Of a stretch of 64,000 nt of DNA, positions 15,266 to 22,288 are shown piece by piece. Within the stretch, counting starts at the first letter, position 1. Each line of letters begins with the position of its first letter. Below the pieces are notes generated by a model. It was not told where the DNA came from. It did no database searches and saw only the letters and a program-made list of their open reading frames with translations. The position numbers and the translations under genes were made by a program. The DNA comes from Aeromicrobium marinum DSM 15272 (GTDB lineage Bacteria; Actinomycetota; Actinomycetes; Propionibacteriales; Nocardioidaceae), in the NCBI RefSeq assembly GCF_000160775.2, contig NZ_CM001024.1, positions 3,013,196 through 3,077,195 on the forward strand, read 5' to 3'.

Positions 15266-16510
15266 ATGAACCGTCGCCGACCGCCCCGCCGCACCCGTCT
15301 GGTCGCCCTCGCCGCCGCCACCGCACTGGGCCTGTCGGCCTGCGGGTCCGCCGACGAGCCAGCCGACCCGGTCGACGCCGCCGACTGGGACGCCGTGCTC
15401 GCCGAGGCCGACGGCCAGAGCGTCAACTGGCACATGTTCGGCGGTGACGACGTGCTGAACACGTTCGTCGCCGACGAGGTCGCCCCGCGTCTGGCCGAGC
15501 TCGGCGTCACGCTCAACCAGGTCCGCATCGCCGACACGGCCGACGCGGTCGCACGGGTCCTGGGCGAGCAGCAGGCCGGGCGGACGTCCGGCGGCGCGGT
15601 GGACGCCATCTGGATCAACGGCGAGAACTTCGCGACCGGTGTGCAGGCCGACCTGTGGTCGTGCGGATGGGCCGGGGACCTGCCCAACGCGCAGTTCGTC
15701 GACGCCGGCGACCCGGCGATCACGACCGACTTCGGTGTCCCGGTCGACGGGTGCGAGTCGCCGTGGCAGCAGGCCAGCTCGGCGCTGGTCTACGACGCCG
15801 ACGACCTCGGGCCGGCGGACGTGGAGTCGGTCGACTCCCTGCTGGCCTGGGTCGAGGCCAACCCTGGGCGGTTCGCCTACCCGGCCCCGCCGGACTTCAC
15901 CGGCTCCATGGTGGTCCGCACCCTCCTCTACGGGCAGATCGGCGGGCCGGACGACCTCGCGGGCGCGTTCGACGAGGACGCCTACGCCGCGGCGACCGAC
16001 GACTTCTGGGACCGGTTGAACGACCTCGAGCCGAGCCTCTGGCGCGGCGGCGACTCCTATCCCAACCGCCAGGAGGACGTGGAGAACCTCTTCGCCTCGG
16101 GGGAGATCAGTGCGTACTTCACCTACGGGCCCGGTGCGGTGGGCGCCCGCGTCGCCGACGGCATCTTCCCGGCCTCGACCCGGCAGGCCGCCCCAGTGCC
16201 CGGCAACATCGGGAACGTCAGCTTCGTGACGATCCCGGCCAACGCCGCCAACCGGGCCGCCGCCCTGGTCCTGGCCGACGTCCTGCTCGACCCCGAGGTC
16301 CAGCTGGCGCTGTACCGGGCGAACGGCACGTACCCGGCCATCGACCTCGACCGGCTGCCCGCGGACCTGAGGGCGGAGTTCGACGCGGTGGAGACGGGCC
16401 GGTCGACGCTCGACCTCGACGAGCTGACCGCCGGCCTGCTGCCCGAGCTCGCCGCGGGGTACCTCACCCGCATCGAGTCCGACTGGACCGCCCTGGTGCA
16501 GCAGCAGTGA
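15266..16510 (+). CDS. ABC transporter substrate-binding lipoprotein, YnjB-like
   Basis: 414 aa. The N-terminus has an Arg-rich start, a hydrophobic core and the lipobox LSAC with Cys26, so it is predicted to be a lipoprotein on the outer face of the membrane. The body matches the extracellular solute-binding fold of the YnjB family (for example VNWHMFGGDDVLNTFVADE near the N-terminus and NVSFVTIPANAANRAAAL later). The ligand is not known for any member to my knowledge. It is 22 nt after the CDP-alcohol transferase gene and overlaps the first permease gene by 4 nt. Confidence 0.88.
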   Translation: MNRRRPPRRTRLVALAAATALGLSACGSADEPADPVDAADWDAVLAEADGQSVNWHMFGGDDVLNTFVADEVAPRLAELGVTLNQVRIADTADAVARVLGEQQAGRTSGGAVDAIWINGENFATGVQADLWSCGWAGDLPNAQFVDAGDPAITTDFGVPVDGCESPWQQASSALVYDADDLGPADVESVDSLLAWVEANPGRFAYPAPPDFTGSMVVRTLLYGQIGGPDDLAGAFDEDAYAAATDDFWDRLNDLEPSLWRGGDSYPNRQEDVENLFASGEISAYFTYGPGAVGARVADGIFPASTRQAAPVPGNIGNVSFVTIPANAANRAAALVLADVLLDPEVQLALYRANGTYPAIDLDRLPADLRAEFDAVETGRSTLDLDELTAGLLPELAAGYLTRIESDWTALVQQQ

Positions 16511-17394
16511 GCCTGACGGGCACCTCGACCGGGGCGACGGTGGTGCGGCGGGGACTCCTGCTGCTGCCGGCCGTTGCCGTGGTCGGGGTGTTCGTGGTCG
16601 GCGGGCTCGCGACCGCGACGCTGCAGAGCCTCGGCCGGCAGCCGCTGGTCGGGGACCCGACCTGGAGCCTGGACGCGTACCGGGCGGTCGCTGCCGATCC
16701 TGCGGTCCGCGCCTCGCTGCCGCTGACGCTCCGGATCAGCCTGTTGGCGACGGCCCTCTCGCTGGTCCTGGGGGTGGCGCTGGCGCTCGGGGTCCGCCGT
16801 CTCGCGGCCGGGCGGCGGCGGTTCACGGTCCTGCTGCAGTCGATCCTCGCCGTGCCGCACCTGGTCGGGGCGTTGTGCATCGCCCTGCTGCTCGCCCCGA
16901 GCGGTCTGGTGTCCCGCGCGGCAGCGGCCCTGGGCCTGGTCGACGAACCGGCAGCCTTCCCGCTGCTGGTGCAGGACGGGTTCGGCTGGGGCATCGTCGC
17001 CGAGTACGTGTGGCGTGAGACCCCGTTCGTCGCTCTCGTCGCGCTGGCGGCCCTCACCCCGCGGGTGCACGACCTCGAGGTCGCCGCCCGCACGCTGGGA
17101 GCCGGCCGGTGGCAGCGGCTGCGACGGGTGACCCTGCCCCTGCTGGTCCGTCCGGTCGCCGCGGCCGGCGTGCTGCTGGTGGCCTTCACGCTCGGGTCGT
17201 ACGAGGTGCCGGTGCTGCTCGGCCAGTCGTTCCCGGCGCCGCTGTCGGTGGTGACCTACCGGTCGTTCACCGACACCGACCTGTCGGCGCGTCCGGAGGC
17301 GATGGCCTCGGCCGTGGTGCTGACCGTGCTGACCGCGGCCACCGCGGTCGCCGTGGTGGTGCTGCTGCGGTCCGTGGCGAGGGTGCGGCGATGA
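16507..17394 (+). CDS. ABC transporter permease 1, YnjC N-terminal half-like
   Basis: 295 aa from a GTG overlapping the upstream stop (GTGA). About six hydrophobic segments. The EAA-like coupling loop reads LEVAARTLGAGRWQRLRRVTLPLL near residues 195-218. E. coli YnjC is a single protein with two permease halves; here the halves are separate genes, this one and the gene at 17391, with a 4-nt overlap. The two together likely form the membrane channel for the YnjB-like lipoprotein and the ATPase at 18173. Confidence 0.88.
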   Translation: MSLTGTSTGATVVRRGLLLLPAVAVVGVFVVGGLATATLQSLGRQPLVGDPTWSLDAYRAVAADPAVRASLPLTLRISLLATALSLVLGVALALGVRRLAAGRRRFTVLLQSILAVPHLVGALCIALLLAPSGLVSRAAAALGLVDEPAAFPLLVQDGFGWGIVAEYVWRETPFVALVALAALTPRVHDLEVAARTLGAGRWQRLRRVTLPLLVRPVAAAGVLLVAFTLGSYEVPVLLGQSFPAPLSVVTYRSFTDTDLSARPEAMASAVVLTVLTAATAVAVVVLLRSVARVRR

Positions 17395-18176
17395 GGCGGC
17401 TCGTGCTGGGTGCGGCGGTCCTCGGCCTGCTCGTCCCGCTCGTCCCGCTCGCCCTGTGGGCCGGGGGGTCGTCCTGGCCCTACCCGGACCTGCTGCCCAC
17501 CGGGCCGAGCAGCCGCGGCATCGCGATCGCCCTCCGCGGCGAGACCCTCGCGGCCCTGCTCACCTCGGTCACGGTGTCCACGGCCGTCGCGACCCTGTCG
17601 TGCGGCATCGGCTTCGGCGCAGGTCGGGTCCTCGGCCTGCACCGGTTCCCCGGGCGGCGCCTGCTGATCGGCCTGCTCGTGCTGCCCGTGCTGGTGCCGG
17701 GCCTGGCCGTCGTGCTCGGGCTCCAGGTGTTCGTGATCCGCTCCGGCCTCGCCGACTCGTGGCTCGGCGTCGTGCTCGTGCAGCTGGTCCTGACCGTCCC
17801 GTACGCGGTGGCCCTCCTGGCGGCGTCGTTCGCCGGGTTCGACCCCGGTCTGGAGCGTCAGGCGCGCACCCTCGGCGCCGGACCGTGGCGCACCGCCGTG
17901 CACGTCACGGTCCCCGCGCTGGCCCCCGCGGTGGCGGCGACGTTCGTGCTGACCTTCCTCATCTCGTGGGGTGACTACCTGCTGACGCTGCTGGTGGGCG
18001 GCGGGCAGGTGACGACGCTGACCCTGCTGCTGTTCTCGGCGATCGGCACGTCCGACACCACCGCCTCGGCGGCCCTCGGGCTGGTGGTGGCGATCCCGCC
18101 GGTGCTGCTCCTGCTCGGGCTGGTGCTCCTGGCCCGTCGGTCCCGTTTCGCCCGCCCGGCGATGATGCAGCCATGA
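17391..18176 (+). CDS. ABC transporter permease 2, YnjC C-terminal half-like
   Basis: 261 aa, about six hydrophobic segments. The EAA-like loop is LERQARTLGAGPWRTAVHVTVP, closely parallel to that of the upstream permease, as expected for an ancient duplication. The ATG overlaps the permease 1 stop as ATGA and the stop overlaps the ATPase start. There is no frameshift signature between the permease genes; each has a clean start, so the split looks genuine. Confidence 0.88.
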   Translation: MRRLVLGAAVLGLLVPLVPLALWAGGSSWPYPDLLPTGPSSRGIAIALRGETLAALLTSVTVSTAVATLSCGIGFGAGRVLGLHRFPGRRLLIGLLVLPVLVPGLAVVLGLQVFVIRSGLADSWLGVVLVQLVLTVPYAVALLAASFAGFDPGLERQARTLGAGPWRTAVHVTVPALAPAVAATFVLTFLISWGDYLLTLLVGGGQVTTLTLLLFSAIGTSDTTASAALGLVVAIPPVLLLLGLVLLARRSRFARPAMMQP

Positions 18177-19219
18177 CGGCGTCCCTGGTCACGCACGACC
18201 TGACGAAGCACTTCGGTGCCACGGTCGCGGTGGACGGCGTCGACCTGCAGGTCGACGGCGGGGTCACGGCGCTGGTCGGGCCGTCCGGGTGCGGCAAGAG
18301 CACGACGCTGCACCTCGTGGCAGGCGTCGAGCAGCCCGACCAGGGACGGATCCTCGCGGACGGCGTCGACCTGACCGGCCGTCCGGCCGAGCGGCGCCCC
18401 GTGACCCTGGTGTCGCAGAAGGCGCTGCTGTTCCCTCACCTGGACGTGGGACAGAACGTCGGCTTCGGCCTGCGCATGCGCCGCGTCCCGCGCGCCGACG
18501 CGGCCCGCCGGGTCGAGGAGGCGCTCGAACAGGTGGGGCTGTCCGGGTTCGCGGGCCGTGCGCCCCGGGCCCTGTCCGGCGGTCAGGAGCAGCGCGTCGC
18601 CCTGGCCCGTGCCCTGGTGGTGAGGCCGTCGATCCTGCTCCTGGACGAGCCGTTCTCGGCGCTCGACCCCGGCCTGCGGGCCGAGATGCGGGACCTCGTC
18701 CGCGCCCTGCTGCGCGACTCCGGTGTCACGACCCTGTTCGTCACCCACGACCTGGACGAGGCCGTCGACGTGGCCGACCACCTCGTGGTGATGCTCGACG
18801 GACGGGTCGCAGCCCGGGGGACGCCCGAGACGGTGTTCACCGACCCGCGGCGGCTGGACGTCGCCCGGTTCCTGGGCGCCGGCAACGAGCTGCTCGGTCG
18901 GGCCGTCGACGGTGTCGTCGAGGTCGCCGGTCACCGGCTCGACCCGGCCGTGGTGGGCTCGCCGGCGACCGACGGTCCCGTGGTCGTCACCGTCCACCCC
19001 GGTGCGTTGCGGACCGCCCCACCGGGGTCGCGGGGCCTGCCCGTCCGGGTGGAGGGGGTGCGGTTCGCCGCCACGCACCTGCGGATCGATGCCCGGACCG
19101 ACGACGGCCAGGTCCTGGTCGTCGACGCGCCGCTCGGCACGCACGTGCCCGTCGGTGACCGCGTCGAGCTGACCATCGACCCCGGTCGCGCCCGGGCCTA
19201 CCCGAGGAGCGAGGGATGA
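18173..19219 (+). CDS. ABC transporter ATPase, YnjD-like
   Basis: 348 aa. Walker A GPSGCGKST (36-44), Q-loop VSQK, signature LSGGQEQR (134-141), Walker B ILLLDEP and H-loop VTHD are all present. The C-terminal 120 residues form a TOBE-like beta-rich domain (GPVVVTVHPGALRT onward), as in the MalK/PotA branch. It energises the two preceding permeases. ATGA overlaps join it to both neighbours. Confidence 0.92.
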   Translation: MTASLVTHDLTKHFGATVAVDGVDLQVDGGVTALVGPSGCGKSTTLHLVAGVEQPDQGRILADGVDLTGRPAERRPVTLVSQKALLFPHLDVGQNVGFGLRMRRVPRADAARRVEEALEQVGLSGFAGRAPRALSGGQEQRVALARALVVRPSILLLDEPFSALDPGLRAEMRDLVRALLRDSGVTTLFVTHDLDEAVDVADHLVVMLDGRVAARGTPETVFTDPRRLDVARFLGAGNELLGRAVDGVVEVAGHRLDPAVVGSPATDGPVVVTVHPGALRTAPPGSRGLPVRVEGVRFAATHLRIDARTDDGQVLVVDAPLGTHVPVGDRVELTIDPGRARAYPRSEG

Positions 19220-19887
19220 CGCGGCGCGGCGTCGTGCTGCGGGTCGTCGTGCTCGTCGCGGTCGTGGCCTCGCTGGTGGTGCTCGAGACGCAGGTCGGGT
19301 TCCCGTCCGAGGACGAGGTGCGCGGCTGGTTCGACGACCGCGGGTGGGTCGCCGTGCCGGCCTTCGTGGGGTTCTACGCGGTCGCGACGCTCCTGCCTCT
19401 GCCGAAGGCTGTCTGCACGATCGTCGGCGGGGCGGTGCTGGGCTTCTGGACGGGGCTCGCGGCGGTGCTGGTCGGGGCGACGGTCGGCTCCACCCTGGCG
19501 TTCCTGGGTGCGCGGTGGCTGGGGCGCGACTCGGTCAGGGGGCTGTCGGCCGAGCGCGTGCGGCGCGTCGACGAGCAGATCGGACGCCGGGGCTTCTCCG
19601 CGGTGCTGGCGGCCCGCCTGCTCCCCGTCATCCCCTTCACCAGCCTGAACTACGTGCTGGGCCTGACCTCGATCCGGCTGGCCCCGTACGTGCTCGCCAC
19701 CGCGGTCGGCATCGTCCCCGGCACCGCGGTCTACGTCGCGGTCGGCGCCTTCGGGTTCGAGCCCGGTTCGTGGCCCTTCGCCATCGCGATCGCCGGTCTG
19801 GTGGTGCTCACCGTGATCGGGGTGACCCACCAGCGGCGGGTGCGCTCCCGGGACCCGCTCAGGACCACCGGCGACGAAGTCGCCTGA
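19216..19887 (+). CDS. TVP38/TMEM64-family membrane protein (YdjX/YdjZ-like)
   Basis: 223 aa with about five hydrophobic segments. Family hallmarks include the FYAVATLLPLPKAVCTIVGGAVLG stretch near 50-75 and the re-entrant region RLLPVIPFTSLNYVLGLTSI near 130-150. Members of the TVP38/DedA superfamily move or scramble lipids or lipid-linked substrates; the role here is unknown. In E. coli, ydjX and ydjZ (TVP38 family) adjoin ynjABCDEF, so association with a YnjBCD transporter and a CDP-alcohol transferase is recurrent. The 3' end overlaps the convergent oxidoreductase gene by 29 nt. Confidence 0.88.
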   Translation: MTRRGVVLRVVVLVAVVASLVVLETQVGFPSEDEVRGWFDDRGWVAVPAFVGFYAVATLLPLPKAVCTIVGGAVLGFWTGLAAVLVGATVGSTLAFLGARWLGRDSVRGLSAERVRRVDEQIGRRGFSAVLAARLLPVIPFTSLNYVLGLTSIRLAPYVLATAVGIVPGTAVYVAVGAFGFEPGSWPFAIAIAGLVVLTVIGVTHQRRVRSRDPLRTTGDEVA

Positions 19888-21256
19888 CCCACCCGATCAC
19901 GCGCTGCACCCGGGCCGACGCCAGTTGGTCCTGCAGGTCCTCCAGGGCGGCCTTCCAGACGCCGTCGCCGTGGGTCGGGTACGGATGCATCGAGGCGGCG
20001 ATGTCGCGCGCCCTCAGTCCGTGGCGGGCCGCGAGCAGCACCTCGGCGAGCGACTCCCCGGCCCGGGGACCGACGACGGTGGCTCCCACCACCCGGCCGC
20101 GACGGTCGAGCACGAGCCGGCTGAAGCCGGCCGTCGTCCCGTCGGTGACGGCGCGGTCCACCTCGTGGTGGTCGATCGTCCGGCTGCGGAGGCCGGGTCG
20201 GAGCGTGCCGCCCTCGCCGAAGGCCGCGACCTCCGGAGAGGTGTAGGTGACGCGAGGCACCACGGTCGTCTCGGCCGCGCGGCGCAGGCCCAGGACGGCG
20301 TTGGTGGCAGCCGTGCTGCCGTGGACGCCGGCCACGTGGGTCAGTGCGGGGTGGCCGGACACGTCACCGGCGGCCCAGACCCGGCGGTTGGTGGTGCGGA
20401 GGCGGTCGTCCACCTGCACATGGCCGTGCTCGGTCGTGGCGACACCGGCGGCCTCCAGGCCCAGCCCCGCGGTGCCGGGCCGCCGGCCCACCGCCATCAG
20501 CACGGCGTCCACGGGGACCTCCCGGCCGTCCGACAGCAGCGCCCGGCCGTCGGTGACCCGCTCGAGCGAGGTGGACGTCAGCACCCGGACGCCGTCGGCC
20601 CGCAACGTCGCGGTGATGATCTCGGCGGCGTCGGCGTCCTCGCGGGGCAGGATCCGCTCGCCCGCCTCGACGATCGTCACGTCGGCGCCGAGGCGCCGCA
20701 TCGCCTGGCCCAGCTCGCACCCGATCGGACCGCCGCCGACGACGAGGAGCCGGTCGGGTCGGGTGGTGAGGTCCCACACGGTGTCGGAGGTCAGGACGGT
20801 GACGGAGTCGAGGCCGTCGATCGGCGGGACCACGGGGCTCGACCCCGTGGCGACGACGGCCCGCACGAACCCGACCGTCGTGCCGTCGAGGTCCAGCGAG
20901 CCTGGACCGGTGAACCGGGCGGTGCCGTGCCAGACCCGCACGCCGTGCGCGCGCAGGTCGGCGGGGGAGTCGACCGGCTCGATGGTCTCGACCGCCCGGT
21001 GCACGTGGGCCATCGCGGCGGCGAAGTCCGCGCCCTCGTGCGCCTGGGCCAGCAGGGACTTGCTGGGCACGCAGCCGGTCCACAGGCAGTCGCCGCCGGT
21101 GCGGTGCCGTTCGACCAGCAGCACGTCGGCACCGAACCGGGCCGCGGTCTTCGCCGCGACGATCCCGGCGGTGCCGCCGCCGACCACCACGAGGTCCCAC
21201 CGCCCGGACGGCGGGGGCGTCAGGTCGTCGGAGGCCCAGTCGATCGGGGTGGTCAC
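19859..21256 (-). CDS. FAD-dependent disulfide oxidoreductase, mercuric-reductase-like
   Basis: 465 aa from a GTG that overlaps the anti-sigma stop. FAD site GGGTAG (26-31), redox-active cysteines in GDCLWTGCVPSK (Cys57, Cys62), a second Rossmann motif VVGGGPIGCELG, and a C-terminal dimerisation domain. The CLWTGCVPSK form is typical of the mercuric-reductase/lipoamide-dehydrogenase-like group often found next to or fused with TVP38 proteins. Near the C-terminus the catalytic HPT of lipoamide dehydrogenase reads YPT (HPYPTHGDG), so the usual base is replaced. There is no C-terminal Cys pair for Hg(II), so mercury reduction is unlikely. It is the last gene of the sigma-factor operon. Confidence 0.88.
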   Translation of the reverse strand: MTTPIDWASDDLTPPPSGRWDLVVVGGGTAGIVAAKTAARFGADVLLVERHRTGGDCLWTGCVPSKSLLAQAHEGADFAAAMAHVHRAVETIEPVDSPADLRAHGVRVWHGTARFTGPGSLDLDGTTVGFVRAVVATGSSPVVPPIDGLDSVTVLTSDTVWDLTTRPDRLLVVGGGPIGCELGQAMRRLGADVTIVEAGERILPREDADAAEIITATLRADGVRVLTSTSLERVTDGRALLSDGREVPVDAVLMAVGRRPGTAGLGLEAAGVATTEHGHVQVDDRLRTTNRRVWAAGDVSGHPALTHVAGVHGSTAATNAVLGLRRAAETTVVPRVTYTSPEVAAFGEGGTLRPGLRSRTIDHHEVDRAVTDGTTAGFSRLVLDRRGRVVGATVVGPRAGESLAEVLLAARHGLRARDIAASMHPYPTHGDGVWKAALEDLQDQLASARVQRVIGWVRRLRRRWS

Positions 21257-21534
21257 GAGGTCGTCCCCTCGTCGGCGATGCGGCGGGCCGAGGACACCAG
21301 CCGGTCGACGCTGTCCGGGTCCGGAGCGGCGCGGTGGCCGAGCCGTCGCAGGGCGAGCCGGATGCCGCGCAGGTCGTCTAGCGCCGCCGTGCACCGCCGG
21401 CACACGGCGAGGTGGGCCTCCAGCCGGTCGATCTCGGCCGGATCGAGCGGCGCCGAGGGGTCGGCGTCGAGGTACCGCTGGATCCGGCGCGCGGACCAGT
21501 GGCACGTGACCATGTGGCGCAGCGAGGTGATCAC
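21253..21534 (-). CDS. Zinc-type anti-sigma factor (ZAS), RsrA-like cysteine set
   Basis: 93 aa from a GTG overlapping the sigma-gene stop. The zinc-anti-sigma motif H-x3-C-x2-C is HLAVCRRC (His41, Cys45, Cys48), and an N-terminal Cys11 can supply the fourth ligand. RsrA of Streptomyces uses the same pattern (Cys11, His37, Cys41, Cys44) and forms a Cys11-Cys44 disulfide under thiol oxidation, releasing SigR. The equivalent pair here would be Cys11-Cys48. It likely holds the neighbouring sigma factor inactive. Redox sensing is inferred from residue pattern and from the downstream disulfide oxidoreductase. Confidence 0.85.
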   Translation of the reverse strand: MITSLRHMVTCHWSARRIQRYLDADPSAPLDPAEIDRLEAHLAVCRRCTAALDDLRGIRLALRRLGHRAAPDPDSVDRLVSSARRIADEGTTS

Positions 21535-22109
21535 GAGGGCCTCCGTCGGGGGGAGAGATGGGGGAGCTGGTCGCGCAGGCGCCGTCTGGCGCGGCTGAGC
21601 CGGGACATGACGGTGCCCACGGGGACGCCGAGTGCCTCCGCGGCCTCGGCGTAGCTGAGCTGGTGCAGGTCGACCATCACGACCACGTCGCGGAACCTTG
21701 CGTCGAGCCCCGCCAGGGCGCGGGCCAGGTCGGCGTCGACGGTGCCGTCCGCGATCTCGTCCGCCGGGTCGGCGGCGGTCGCCGCCCCGAAGGCCGGCCG
21801 GTGGTGCACCAGGTCGCCGTGCGGGTCGCCGGGCACCGGCCGGCGCCGGCGGTGGGTGTTCAGGTGGGCCCGACGCAGGATGGTGAGCAGCCAGGCCCGG
21901 GGGTGGGCGCCGTCGAACCGTTCGATGCTGCGGTAGGCCCGGATCAGCGTCTCCTGCACGAGGTCCTCGGCGTCGGCGCGGTTCGCGGTGAGTCCCGTCG
22001 CCACCCGCAGCATCACCGGGATCTCGGGCTCGACGTACCGCGTGAAGGCGCGGCCGCGCTCTGCGTCGGTGGCCGCTGATCCGTCCTGCACGGGTCCAGC
22101 ATGCGTCAC
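21531..22109 (-). CDS. ECF-type RNA polymerase sigma factor
   Basis: 192 aa. Region 2 shows DAEDLVQETLIRAYRSIERFDGAHPRAWLLTILRRAHLNTHRR-type sequence (about 45-90), and region 4 is LDARFRDVVVMVDLHQLSYAEAAEALGVPVGTVMSRLSRARRRLR (about 132-178). There is no region 3, as usual for extracytoplasmic-function sigma factors. It starts with a GTG that overlaps the stop of a 34-aa reading frame by 4 nt. The operon's own promoter has a GGAAT-N18-GTT element, which predicts positive autoregulation. The same element precedes the operon at 14635. Confidence 0.92.
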   Translation of the reverse strand: MTHAGPVQDGSAATDAERGRAFTRYVEPEIPVMLRVATGLTANRADAEDLVQETLIRAYRSIERFDGAHPRAWLLTILRRAHLNTHRRRRPVPGDPHGDLVHHRPAFGAATAADPADEIADGTVDADLARALAGLDARFRDVVVMVDLHQLSYAEAAEALGVPVGTVMSRLSRARRRLRDQLPHLSPRRRPS

Positions 22110-22210
22110 CGGTGCTCCTCGACCGGCTCGACCAGCACCGATCCGGGGTGGAAGGCGACGTGGCCCTCGAGGGCGACGACCCGTCCGTGGAAGGTCGCTC
22201 GGTACCGCAC
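22106..22210 (-). CDS. 34-aa peptide leading the sigma-factor operon
   Basis: A short frame reads MRYRATFHGRVV, then about 22 more residues ending VEEHR. It begins with a GTG at 22210, with GGAGGAGG at 22215-22222 just upstream, and its TGA overlaps the sigma-factor GTG as GTGA. The strong ribosome site belongs to this frame and not to the sigma gene, which has none of its own, so sigma translation probably depends on it. It has no signal or membrane segment. It may be a coupling leader peptide or a genuine small protein. I do not recognise a family. Confidence 0.65.
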   Translation of the reverse strand: MRYRATFHGRVVALEGHVAFHPGSVLVEPVEEHR

Positions 22211-22243
22211 GTGGCCTCCTCCGGTGGGGTTCGTTGATCAGGG

Positions 22244-22269
22244 AACCCGGTGCGGCGACCTGTCATTCC
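22244..22269 (-). promoter_or_regulatory. ECF-sigma promoter, GGAAT-N18-GTT, autoregulatory
   Basis: On the minus strand GGAAT (22269-22265) and GTT (22246-22244) are separated by 18 nt. The wider motif GGGAATG-N13-CCGGGTTC equals that at 14559-14584. Transcription would start near 22237, leaving a short leader with GGAGGAGG before the GTG at 22210. Confidence 0.75.
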
Positions 22270-22288
22270 CGACCGGCTCGACATCCGG

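Noticed and set aside
19859-21256. Functional mercuric reductase or mer operon
   Set aside because: No C-terminal Cys pair, no merR/merT/merP, and the context is the TVP38/YnjBCD block.
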